Shown here: positions 16,674 through 23,916 of the stretch, piece after piece
Position numbering within the stretch: the stretch's first letter is position 1
How the letters are laid out: every line of letters starts with the position of its first letter
Notes under the pieces: model-generated
Database searches by the model: none
Told to the model about the DNA's origin: nothing
The model's input: the letters and a program-made list of their open reading frames with translations, nothing else
Translations under genes and position numbers: made by a program
Assembly: GCA_017477205.1 (NCBI GenBank)
Contig: JAFUXE010000029.1
Span: forward strand, 62,001-126,000
DNA: 64,000 bases
Direction of reading: 5' to 3'
Source of the DNA: Alloprevotella sp.
GTDB lineage: Bacteria; Bacteroidota; Bacteroidia; Bacteroidales; Bacteroidaceae

Positions 16674-16853
16674 TTACTTCATATCTTCCCACATGCCTGA
16701 GCCGAAGCCGCCGGAATGCTTCTCTCTGGAACCAAGGTCGCCACTACCGTTGCCAAGAGATTCGTTGTTCACTCCGCCGCCAACAGATACAGCAATGATA
16801 TTTCCTAATTGGAGCGTTGTGCAGTATGTGGTTGGTTTGATATACGTTTTCAT
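16674..16853 (-). CDS. Small 59-residue peptide downstream of the secreted beta-rich protein
   Basis: A complete ORF of 59 codons plus TAA, starting 21 bases after the stop of the 1216-residue gene on the same strand, so probably cotranscribed. It begins MKTYIKPTTYCTTLQLGN, continues with a hydrophobic IIAVSVGGG stretch and ends in Gly/Ser-rich sequence with SGGFGSGMWEDMK. From memory, Bacteroidetes genomes carry many short unnamed proteins with an MK.YIKPTT-like N-terminus followed by a G-rich, charged tail; their function is unknown. The small size, a GG after a leader-like part and the position beside an exported protein would also suit a precursor peptide, but I see no maturation enzyme nearby. 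Function unassigned. Confidence 0.6.
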   Translation of the reverse strand: MKTYIKPTTYCTTLQLGNIIAVSVGGGVNNESLGNGSGDLGSREKHSGGFGSGMWEDMK

Positions 16854-16874
16854 TTTCTTGTTGGTATTTGCTTG

Positions 16875-19800
16875 TTAAAATAATACTTTCTTTCCGTTTT
16901 GAATATAGAGACCCTTTGCCACTTTCTCTACGCGACGACCTTGAAGGTCATAAGTGCCGTTGCCAATTTGTTGTTCTTGAACAGCTCCGATGCCCGTGTT
17001 TGGTGTATTAATAACGAAGCGACGTACTGCACTATAGGACTCTTTCCATTCGAGATATGCTGAGAATCCATTAATTTGAGTTCCCGCAGCTTTCCAGAAT
17101 CCGAACACTTTGTTGTCAAGGTCGTATTGCAGGGTGAGGTCGTTGTCCGTCTTTGCTTGCGCGGCAACCGTAGCTGTAAGTTCGCAGTCGAGAGCAGCAG
17201 CCGTATTTGCGGATGCAATGGGGAAGTCAAATGATTCAGAATCGCCAGTTACATTTCCTCCGTCCCATACAACATCATGGCTATAAAGCACGACAGGCGT
17301 ATTGGCAGGAATGGTTGTTTCCACTTCATTGAGGGTTACGTCTGCCCCACTAATACTTACTGTATATGCATGTACACCTTCAGGAATAGTAAGAGCAACA
17401 GGTGCGCTGAATGTGCGCATACCATATTTGGTGATGGTTACGGGGAGAGAGGTGACTTCTTCGATAACCCAGCCAGACCAGTCATTGTTACCATTAATAG
17501 CATTCAAGTGATCGTTAGACCACATTACTATGGTGCTACTCGTACCAGTATTAACTATTTTATACTCTCCGAGAAGTTCGTCTGTATCATTTTCCTTTAT
17601 TGCCTGTGTGAGGCTGAAATTAGACGTGCTTCCTATTGCATCATAGGAGGTTCCGGCTGAACGACGTCCAGAGAAATAACTAATTGGATGATATCCATAA
17701 TCATCTTTCTCAAGGTAGAAAATAGTATTGGCATCAGATGCCTGAGATTCAGTGGTCGAAGCAGAATAGATACCATCATCATTAGCACCCATGTACCAGT
17801 TCTTGGTATTGTCAGATTTAGAGCGTGCAGCGGCCTTGAAACGATAGAAACCACTCGTGGGCTGGTTGATGTTTACTGTTGGAGCAACATAATCAGAATT
17901 GTCTGTCCATGCATTGATAGCATTTGTAAAATCATTTATGGTAGTGTACTTATTGGCTCCAAGAGAAATTGTGTATTTGCCAACACCTGTTCCTATGTAG
18001 CTGAAATATGGAGTAACGACTGCCGCAGCCATATCGCGATACTGCTGGACTTGGTCAAATGTTGATACATATATTCCTTCTACTTCATCAACAGTTTTTG
18101 TCTCCCAAGTATATGCAGAAGTTCGTTGCAAACCTACATATAGGCCATCAGGGTCTTCAGTATTCAAAGTTACTGTACCTGATGTCTTGATAAGCAGGTC
18201 ATTGGCCTCGGGAGCCTCTGCCAATACAAGTTTTTTAACATAGATTGGTCTATATTGGCCAGACAGAGTTCCTGTAAAGTTCGTCAGAGTGTTAATATCA
18301 ATCTTAAACACTTTTTCATTACTGGGCTGAAAGGTTACTGCGAAAGTACCTGCACCTGTCACTTTGTTTAGTGTTGGATATGTTGTCCTATCGGAATAAC
18401 CATCATTGATTGTTAAAGTCTTATCTGACAGAATATTCAATGTAGGTGTGACAGTTGCTCCATCACTAAAGTAACCATTTGCATTATTTAATTTGATAAC
18501 AGAATCTTCATTACCCCATGCATTTAGAATAGCATCAATACTTGCTTGTGTTGTAGGATTATCAGGTAATGTAACTGCACCAGTCCACGTGTTTAGGGTT
18601 GGTGCCGTGGATGTTGGGAATGAGGTTAGTACTACATCACCTGCGCCAGTCAGGGTCATTGTGCTAGGAACAGAGGGTGTTGAGATGGTAGAGCCAGAAG
18701 CAACATTCAATGTACCTGAGCCGGATAGTTCAGAGACGTTGCTGTTTCGCCCATCTGCATTCAAGTTGACAGTGCCGTTATTCGTTAAGTTGGTAGAATA
18801 GATAAGTAGTGTTCCATTGTCTGCATGGGTAGAGCCAACAGTTGTCAACGTTGCACTTTCCTCCACGGTAATTGGGGCATTATTTGCCAGGGTGGATGAA
18901 TTCAGAACAACTCCAGCTGTAACATTTGCGCCAGCCTTGATTATAATTGTTGCCGATGAACCATAGCCGATGTTTGCTGAGTTGCAATCTGTACCATCGG
19001 ATTTCTTTGTGAGGTCGCTTGTGCCGTAGAAGTTAATTGTACCGCTACCAACGAAAGCATACAAGTGATTTGTGTCGTTGAGATTGTTACCAGCGAGGTT
19101 CTTGATGTTGACCGTGTCGCTAGTGGTAATACGTTCGGTACCAGAGAGAATTACGCCATCAAGGGTGGTGCCATTAAGGTTGCTGCCGGAATAATAAAAA
19201 TAATCACCTGTTGTTTTCTTTAAGGTACATCCTACAAGATTTCCTTGGACTGTTACTTGAGAAGTGTTTGTGCCAGGATGATTGTCTGTTGGGACATTAT
19301 TAAGGTCGATAGTACCTATAAATGTCGTTGCAGCAGCAACATTAATAATTGCTTTTTCCCTACTTGCAGTTCCTGAAGCATTGAAATCATCACTTGTCGT
19401 ACCGCATATTAACAATGTACCAGAACCAGCCAGGACGTCCACCTTCATCTGGAAATTCCATTTATTGCAAACTGTAAGGTCACCGTTCAAGGTTGTTGTT
19501 CCAGCCAATTTGAAACCATCTGCATCTGCCCCCATGTCATAGGCAAAAACCTTACCTGTTTTACCAGTAGGAACAGTTACATTATTTAATGTAGCCTTGC
19601 TGTTGTTGTGCTTGATTGTGCCTGCCAAATCTATGCTTGTGAAGCTTTCGATGGAATTAGTCTGGGAATCACTTTCGCCAAGCGTAAGGGTCTTACCCTC
19701 GTTGATGGTCAATTTACCTGTAGCAACAGTTGAAATATTGCCGCTGATTGTTGCATCAACATCAAGGGTTACATCGCCTGCTCCTTCAATCTTATCCAAG

Positions 19801-20525
19801 TCGTATGTTGCATCAGCAGTGAGTGTACCGCCACTGGCTACAAAGAAACGTGTGGCAGTGCTGTTATCACTCACACTCTTGGTCTCACCATTAGCCACAG
19901 TAACGACATTGCTCAGTTCGGAAAAGAATGATGCAATGTTGCTTGCCTGATCACCGCTGAACACATAGACACTCTTTACACACGAAACGTAAGCAGACTC
20001 AATGCGAAGGTCTGTCCACTTAGTGGAACATTTCAATCTGCTATGGTTAACATATGTGCTGGCGTCGTCCACATATATAGTCGTACCGCTGTTGTTGCAA
20101 AGCATAACTATTGTGTGCTCACCAGTCACAGCAGAGGAGGTCTCGGGACCATATTCTCCTGCTTGCCAAGTACCTTTTAACTTGCCTTCGGTTGTTACAC
20201 CAAGACCGATAGAGGCGGTATTGTTGCTGGAGGTTTTCAGATTGATGAACTGTGAAAAGGAACTAGGTGCAGTTGTTGGCATATCTACCCTCATAACCAC
20301 AGCGGCATAGGTGCGGCTGCTTGTCACAATGGATAAATCATCATGATGAATAACAATTGCACCATCACTGCTGGTAATAGTTGCTCCTCCTTTGTTGACA
20401 GTCAGGGCTGGGTTGCCGGAGTCAAAGAGGTATGTACCTGCGACAGCCTTGCTGATTTTGGATTGTGCCCACGCCCCGCTAACGCCTATTAGCAGAGCGG
20501 TCATTAAAAGTGGTAATTTTTTCAT
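16875..20525 (-). CDS. Large exported beta-rich protein (adhesin-like), AT-rich
   Basis: 1216 residues with signal peptide MKKLPLLMTALLIGVSGAWA. Residues 30-200 look like a LamG/concanavalin fold (FSQFINLKTSS, TIYVDDAS, VKSVYVFSG). Roughly 210-800 is a long series of short beta repeats of the kind GAGDVTLDVDATISGNI / GKLTINEGKTLTLGE / GSGTLNVASGSTIS, typical of beta-helix or autotransporter-associated strands. Near the C-terminus are a Bacteroidetes-type beta domain (ITKYGMRTFSAPVALTIPEG) and the tail YDLQGRRVEKVAKGLYIQNGKKVLF-type. Base composition differs sharply from the surroundings: line 18421-18480 has 21 G/C in 60, against 44 in 60 at 13381-13440. No enzyme motif was seen; surface adhesion is a guess. 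The gene is flanked by arrays and REP elements, so recent acquisition is plausible. Confidence 0.8.
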   Translation of the reverse strand: MKKLPLLMTALLIGVSGAWAQSKISKAVAGTYLFDSGNPALTVNKGGATITSSDGAIVIHHDDLSIVTSSRTYAAVVMRVDMPTTAPSSFSQFINLKTSSNNTASIGLGVTTEGKLKGTWQAGEYGPETSSAVTGEHTIVMLCNNSGTTIYVDDASTYVNHSRLKCSTKWTDLRIESAYVSCVKSVYVFSGDQASNIASFFSELSNVVTVANGETKSVSDNSTATRFFVASGGTLTADATYDLDKIEGAGDVTLDVDATISGNISTVATGKLTINEGKTLTLGESDSQTNSIESFTSIDLAGTIKHNNSKATLNNVTVPTGKTGKVFAYDMGADADGFKLAGTTTLNGDLTVCNKWNFQMKVDVLAGSGTLLICGTTSDDFNASGTASREKAIINVAAATTFIGTIDLNNVPTDNHPGTNTSQVTVQGNLVGCTLKKTTGDYFYYSGSNLNGTTLDGVILSGTERITTSDTVNIKNLAGNNLNDTNHLYAFVGSGTINFYGTSDLTKKSDGTDCNSANIGYGSSATIIIKAGANVTAGVVLNSSTLANNAPITVEESATLTTVGSTHADNGTLLIYSTNLTNNGTVNLNADGRNSNVSELSGSGTLNVASGSTISTPSVPSTMTLTGAGDVVLTSFPTSTAPTLNTWTGAVTLPDNPTTQASIDAILNAWGNEDSVIKLNNANGYFSDGATVTPTLNILSDKTLTINDGYSDRTTYPTLNKVTGAGTFAVTFQPSNEKVFKIDINTLTNFTGTLSGQYRPIYVKKLVLAEAPEANDLLIKTSGTVTLNTEDPDGLYVGLQRTSAYTWETKTVDEVEGIYVSTFDQVQQYRDMAAAVVTPYFSYIGTGVGKYTISLGANKYTTINDFTNAINAWTDNSDYVAPTVNINQPTSGFYRFKAAARSKSDNTKNWYMGANDDGIYSASTTESQASDANTIFYLEKDDYGYHPISYFSGRRSAGTSYDAIGSTSNFSLTQAIKENDTDELLGEYKIVNTGTSSTIVMWSNDHLNAINGNNDWSGWVIEEVTSLPVTITKYGMRTFSAPVALTIPEGVHAYTVSISGADVTLNEVETTIPANTPVVLYSHDVVWDGGNVTGDSESFDFPIASANTAAALDCELTATVAAQAKTDNDLTLQYDLDNKVFGFWKAAGTQINGFSAYLEWKESYSAVRRFVINTPNTGIGAVQEQQIGNGTYDLQGRRVEKVAKGLYIQNGKKVLF

Positions 20526-20571
20526 TTGGTTTATAGATTTGTTTATAGTTTGATGTTAATCGAATCTCATA

Positions 20572-20800
20572 ACCCCATGCGGGGTTGGAGAATTTAGGCA
20601 GGGGTAGAGCGACTGTAAGGAGCGTCACCCCTGTTTTGTTCGCCGCGCTGCATGTACCCTGCCGGGGTACAAGGCGTGCCGCGCAATCGTTGGGCCGGAG
20701 CCTTCTTGTACCCTTGCGGGGTACATGCCCTCTCTGTCTGGAGGGAACAGGGACGCCGCCCCTGCCTAAGCTCTGATACCCTTGTAGGGTAGGTTGTTTG
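20572..20800. repeat. REP-like palindrome cluster
   Basis: Four short hairpins of one style (AACCCCATGCGGGGTT, GTACCCTGCCGGGGTAC, GTACCCTTGCGGGGTAC, TACCCTTGTAGGGTA) lie inside an imperfect inverted repeat whose arms carry TTAGGCAGGGG and CCCCTGCCTAA. The style matches the element at 21576-21825. Open frames through it are rejected as coding. It lies upstream of the large secreted gene. Confidence 0.75.
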
Positions 20801-20890
20801 ATGAATGGTCTTGTTTTTTGCCTTGTTTGTTGTTTAGTTGTTACTTCTGTCAACCGGGAAGTCTTTGCTAAACTCTCGCGTACGGACACG

Positions 20891-21077
20891 AAAAAAAGCG
20901 CAGCCTTCGTCGTACGTCACTCTGGCTCACCACAAGCCTATAGAACCTTACAGAGAAGTCTGCGCTTAGCGCATACTCCAACAGGTTCTATTATTTTGCT
21001 CGTAAAATGTCTTGGTCGAGGTGGTGATTCGAGTGACGATTTGAGCAAATATGTATTGCCATCTCTTGCGAGATTGC
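20891..21077 (-). ncRNA. 6S-RNA-like structured RNA
   Basis: A minus-strand unit of about 187 nt with a TACATTTG -7 element just upstream (21082-21089) and a U7 run at the end (20891-20897). Reading the RNA 5' to 3', CGTCACTC (21038-21031) pairs with GAGTGACG (20922-20915), CACCAC (21026-21021) with GTGGTG (20933-20928), and AAG with CTT. A strongly asymmetric bubble of about 20 nt (ACGAGCAAAATAA side) follows, then the apical stem TAGAACCT (20990-20983) / AGGTTCTA (20948-20941) with an inner TGCGC...GCGCA hairpin. A closing stem, large central bubble and apical stem, at this length, are the architecture of 6S RNA. A Bacteroidales-specific RNA class proposed as 6S exists. I have only folded it by eye. 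Confidence 0.6.
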
Positions 21078-21081
21078 GGCG

Positions 21082-21089
21082 CAAATGTA
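21082..21089 (-). promoter_or_regulatory. -7 element (TACATTTG) of the 6S-like RNA
   Basis: Exact TAnnTTTG on the minus strand, placed so that transcription would begin at the 5' end of the folded RNA. No TTG at the usual distance. Confidence 0.5.
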
Positions 21090-21136
21090 CGCAAGTTTTT
21101 CAAACAAGAGGCATTCTTGTGCCCTTTTTTTCAAAA

Positions 21137-21174
21137 AGATAACGCTTCGTGCGCGCACGCGCACGCGTTTATCT
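21137..21174 (-). terminator. Terminator of the HTH regulator gene
   Basis: Minus-strand stem AGATAAACGC / GCGTTATCT around a GC-rich loop with alternating CG steps, followed by TTTTTG. It overlaps the last codon region of the HTH gene. Confidence 0.65.
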
Positions 21175-21493
21175 ATATTTGTGTTCCACTCCTGTGCCCT
21201 TTGATATGCCAGGACAAACTGTTCTCTTTGTAGAGATAGGGTGACTCAGGCTGTTCCGGCATCAGTTCGCTGAGGTCGTTGATTGAGCCGACGGCTTTCA
21301 ACAGGAGCAAGAACGAACTGAGGGCGATGTTCGTGACAGTGCCATTTTCAAACCGATAGACAGTCAGCACAGACAGCCCTGCCATCTCTGCGACCTCCTT
21401 CTGAGTCATGTTGGCCCTTAGCCGATAGTCCTTAAACCGAGTGCCGAGCATCCTTACCAGCTCTGGTGCTGAATAATCTGAATAATCTTCCAT
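21173..21493 (-). CDS. Orphan XRE/HipB-like HTH regulator
   Basis: 106 residues. A helix-turn-helix of the Cro/XRE type spans about residues 17-75 (FKDYRLRANMTQKEVAEMAGLSVLTVYRFENG). The following FLLLLKAVGSINDLSELMPEQPESPY is the pattern seen in the short regulators that precede HipA-type kinases in Bacteroidetes. Here no HipA gene is present: downstream lies the 6S-like RNA and upstream a MITE-like element. It may be the remnant of a toxin-antitoxin pair or a stand-alone repressor. It has its own terminator; I find no clear promoter between it and the element. Confidence 0.75.
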   Translation of the reverse strand: MEDYSDYSAPELVRMLGTRFKDYRLRANMTQKEVAEMAGLSVLTVYRFENGTVTNIALSSFLLLLKAVGSINDLSELMPEQPESPYLYKENSLSWHIKGHRSGTQI

Positions 21494-21575
21494 ATATCAG
21501 GACTACATTTCTGATAATTTAAGTGTGTAATTTGCCGTTAATGTATCATTATTGTATGATTACGACTGCAAATAA

Positions 21576-21825
21576 TGATTTTCCGCAATCGTACCACCAA
21601 TAAAGCCCGAAGGGCTGACTGAACATAGGCAGGCGGTGGAGCGAAGCGAAACCCCTGCATGGATGGGGCATGAGTGCATAAGCCCCGACGGGGCGACAGA
21701 ACATAGTTTGATTATTCTTTCACCCCTTCGGGGTTCTGGTTTTGTATATGCGTCCAGAGCAGGGGTTTTCACCCCTGCCTGTGCTCTTACGCCCCTTCGG
21801 GGGGTGGTACGATTGCGGATAATCA
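21576..21825. mobile_element. MITE-like inverted-repeat element with internal REP hairpins
   Basis: A 250-bp unit bounded by 23-bp terminal inverted repeats at 21576-21598 and 21803-21825 that differ at one position (shared core CCGCAATCGTACCACC). The similarity of the two ends continues inward through a GAAGGG-type hairpin and AGGCAGG. Internal hairpins are GCCCGAAGGGC, GCCCCGACGGGGC and ACCCCTTCGGGGT. It has no transposase and no obvious target-site duplication. It could be a non-autonomous element or a large REP/BIME unit mobilised by a RAYT-type enzyme elsewhere. Confidence 0.7.
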
Positions 21826-21887
21826 AAAAAAATTGATTGTCTCACGACAACCAATCTTTACTAACCTTAAATCTAATACCATGAAAA
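21825..21887 (-). ncRNA. Probable short RNA (~63 nt) with strong promoter and terminator
   Basis: A full promoter on the minus strand (TTG 21922-21924, 20-base spacer, TATCTTTG 21894-21901) would start RNA near 21887. Only 35-60 bases on, TTGGTTGTC (21854-21846) pairs with GACAATCAA (21841-21833) and is followed by eight T (21832-21825). The transcript contains a 19-codon ORF beginning MVLDLRLVKIGC and ending in the T run. It may be a small RNA, a leader/attenuator for the HTH gene that has since been separated by the element, or a dispersed repeat. Confidence 0.45.
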
Positions 21888-21893
21888 ACAGTG

Positions 21894-21924
21894 CAAAGAT
21901 ACGGGAGTCCCGGGGTCCCTGCAA
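21894..21924 (-). promoter_or_regulatory. Promoter TTG-N20-TATCTTTG for the short RNA
   Basis: Exact -33/-7 match with 20-base spacing on the minus strand; the bases upstream read TTTTG. The remaining sequence between this and the next gene start (22038 side) shows nothing else apart from a GCCCCGAAGGGGC hairpin at 22006-22018 that probably ends the nrnA transcript. Confidence 0.65.
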
Positions 21925-22037
21925 AACTTTTCAAGAAAAAAGGGAGGAAAAAGCGAATTTTCCCCCTTTTATCCTTTTTTCTGCAAAGTTGACTTTCATT
22001 TTCGTGCCCCGAAGGGGCTGTTCCGGGGCGTTCCCGG

Positions 22038-23087
22038 TCAGGCAAGCAGCTGTTCGCGGTATGCCTCGACGGCACGTTCTACGGTTCGGACGGCCTCTTC
22101 CATGGGGAAGGGAAGCTCGCCGCCGCTGGCGTTCAGGTGGCCGCCGCCGTTGAAGAACTCCTCTGCCATCCTGTTGCACGGGAAGTCGTCCACGGAGCGC
22201 AGGCTGACGCGGATGACGTCGCGTTCCGTGTCCTCCCGCAGGGAGATGCTGAGGCGTGCGCCCCGCACTTGGAGAGGCAGGTTGACAAGGCCCTCACCGT
22301 CGCCCCGCACGAAGTGCATGGCCTTCATCTCCTCGCGCGAGAGCGTGAAGAGGGCGGCGCGCCCGTCCGCCAGCCAGCGCAGCTTCTCGTAGAGTACGAA
22401 GCCCTGCAGGCGCAGGCGGTCAGGGCTGAAGGTGAAGAACACGTTGCGATAGATGCGGTCCTTGTCGATGCCGCGGCGCAGCAGGAGGCCGATGATTTCA
22501 TAGACTTCCGGCCGCGAGGAGGCGTAGGCGAAGTTGCCCGTGTCCGTCATCATGCCGCAGTAGAGGCACGTGGCCATGGCGGCGTCCATGTCCTCGTAGG
22601 CCCCGAGCTGCATGAGGAGGCGGAAGACGACCTCGCAGGTGGAGCTGAGGTCGGGACGGGAGACGAGGAAGTCGAAGGCGGCCGCGTCAGGGTCGAGGTG
22701 ATGGTCGATGAGGATGCGCTTTGCCTTGCTCCCGGCAAGGAGCTGCCCCATGTCCTGCAGGCGCCCGAGGGTGTTGAAGTCCAGGCAGCAGATGAGGTCG
22801 GCCTGGCGGATGAGGTTGCCTCCGCGCGCGGCCTGCCGGTCGAAGTGGACGATGCGCTGCGCGCCGGGAAGCCACTGCAGGAAGTCGGGGGCGGGGTTCG
22901 GCAGGACGATGCTCACGCGCTTTCCGAGGGCGTGCAGGTACGTGGCCCAGGCCAGGGTGCTGCCCATGGCGTCCCCGTCCGGGCTGCGGTGCGCGCAGAC
23001 GACGACGTTGCGGCTCTCGCGCAGCATGCGCATGAGGGTGTACAGCTCCGTGGGGGGGAGCAGGTGGAGGTGGTCGGTTGCGTCCAT
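22038..23087 (-). CDS. nrnA: DHH-family phosphoesterase, NrnA type
   Basis: 349-residue cytoplasmic DHH/DHHA1 protein, predicted to degrade nanoRNA and/or dephosphorylate pAp. Metal ligands are visible: AHRSPDGDAMGS (H33, D37, D39), CLDFN (D103) and LIDHH (D128, H129, H130). The C-terminal substrate motif GGGHLNASGG is intact. Its start lies one base after the rpe stop, so the two genes form an operon with rpe first. Confidence 0.9.
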   Translation of the reverse strand: MDATDHLHLLPPTELYTLMRMLRESRNVVVCAHRSPDGDAMGSTLAWATYLHALGKRVSIVLPNPAPDFLQWLPGAQRIVHFDRQAARGGNLIRQADLICCLDFNTLGRLQDMGQLLAGSKAKRILIDHHLDPDAAAFDFLVSRPDLSSTCEVVFRLLMQLGAYEDMDAAMATCLYCGMMTDTGNFAYASSRPEVYEIIGLLLRRGIDKDRIYRNVFFTFSPDRLRLQGFVLYEKLRWLADGRAALFTLSREEMKAMHFVRGDGEGLVNLPLQVRGARLSISLREDTERDVIRVSLRSVDDFPCNRMAEEFFNGGGHLNASGGELPFPMEEAVRTVERAVEAYREQLLA

Positions 23088-23088
23088 G

Positions 23089-23733
23089 TCAGATTTCTCC
23101 CAGGATACGGATTTCCTCTACAGGGTCATCGGCACCGAAGACGGCGCTTCCGGCCACGATGACGTCCGCTCCGGCCTCGGCCAGGAGGGCTGCGGTGCGG
23201 CGGTTCACGCCGCCGTCAATCTCTATCAGCGCCCCGGAGTCGCGCTCTGCCAGCATCTGCTGCAGGCGGCGCGTCTTGTCCGTCGTGTTCTCGATGTACC
23301 GCTGGCCGCCAAAGCCGGGGTTCACGCCCATCAGCAGGATGACGTCCGCAGTGTCAAGCACCTCCTCGACGGCGCAGAGCGGCGTGTGAGGGTTCAGGGC
23401 AACGCCGGCCTTCATGCCCGCGTCGCGGATTTGCGTCAGCACGCGGTGGAGGTGCGTGCAGGCCTCAGCGTGTACCGTCATGACGCCTGCGCCCAGGGCG
23501 GCAATGCGCTCCGTGTAGTTTTCAGGATGGACCGTCATCAGGTGGACGTCGAGCGTCAGGTTTGTGTTGCGCGCAATGGCCTCCATCACGGGGAAGCCGA
23601 AGCTGATGTTCGGGACGAAGACACCGTCCATCACGTCCAGGTGCAGCCAGCGCGCGCTGCTTTGCGCCAGCATGTCCAGCTCGTCCCCCAGGCGGGAGAA
23701 GTCTGCGGAAAGCATGGAAGGGGAGACTATCAT
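23089..23733 (-). CDS. rpe: Ribulose-phosphate 3-epimerase
   Basis: 214-residue TIM-barrel enzyme interconverting ribulose-5-phosphate and xylulose-5-phosphate in the pentose phosphate pathway. Key motifs: PSMLSADF at the N-terminus, WLHLDVMDGVFVPN, LDVHLM, LLMGVNPGFGGQ and IEIDGGVN, with the metal-binding His/Asp residues in place. A TATCTTTG -7 element at 23841-23848 suggests a leader of about 100 bases that contains the 7-bp repeats. Confidence 0.95.
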   Translation of the reverse strand: MIVSPSMLSADFSRLGDELDMLAQSSARWLHLDVMDGVFVPNISFGFPVMEAIARNTNLTLDVHLMTVHPENYTERIAALGAGVMTVHAEACTHLHRVLTQIRDAGMKAGVALNPHTPLCAVEEVLDTADVILLMGVNPGFGGQRYIENTTDKTRRLQQMLAERDSGALIEIDGGVNRRTAALLAEAGADVIVAGSAVFGADDPVEEIRILGEI

Positions 23734-23742
23734 AGCGTGTTT

Positions 23743-23832
23743 TTTTAGTTGACGAGTGACGAGTGACGAGTGACAAGTGACAAGTGACGGACTGCGGCTT
23801 GTTTACTTGTTTACTCGTCCGCTTGTTTACTT
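23743..23832. repeat. 7-bp tandem repeats with hairpin potential in the rpe leader
   Basis: GACGAGT occurs three times, then GACAAGT twice, head to tail from 23744, followed by TTGTTTACTTGTTTACTCGTCCGCTTGTTTAC, whose TTGT/CTCGTC elements can pair back to the repeats. The same vocabulary recurs at 63559-63633. Confidence 0.8.
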
Positions 23833-23840
23833 TTTCATCG

Positions 23841-23848
23841 CAAAGATA
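23841..23848 (-). promoter_or_regulatory. -7 element (TATCTTTG) of rpe-nrnA
   Basis: Exact match on the minus strand, 108 bases before the rpe start; -33 not found. Confidence 0.45.
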
Positions 23849-23890
23849 CTATCTTTTCCCGGGAAGTAGCCCTTTCTGCGCCGTTTTTTC

Positions 23891-23898
23891 TACTTTTG
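23891..23898 (+). promoter_or_regulatory. -7 element (TACTTTTG) of the S9 peptidase gene
   Basis: Exact match 19 bases before the ATG at 23917, implying a leader of only about 12 bases. This argues against the TTG at 23896 as a start codon. Confidence 0.5.
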
Positions 23899-23916
23899 CA
23901 CGGCAAAAACATCCCT

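Noticed and set aside
20479..20889. 136-codon minus-strand ORF through the REP cluster
   Set aside because: Runs from the signal-peptide region of the secreted gene through palindromes in another frame; no conserved features.
20798..21142. 114-codon plus-strand ORF
   Set aside because: Lies across the 6S-like RNA and terminators in antisense; no start signal or family.
21560..21826. 88-codon ORF (arginine/proline-rich) inside the MITE-like element
   Set aside because: Its codons are REP hairpins read in frame; similar short frames arise wherever these repeats occur.
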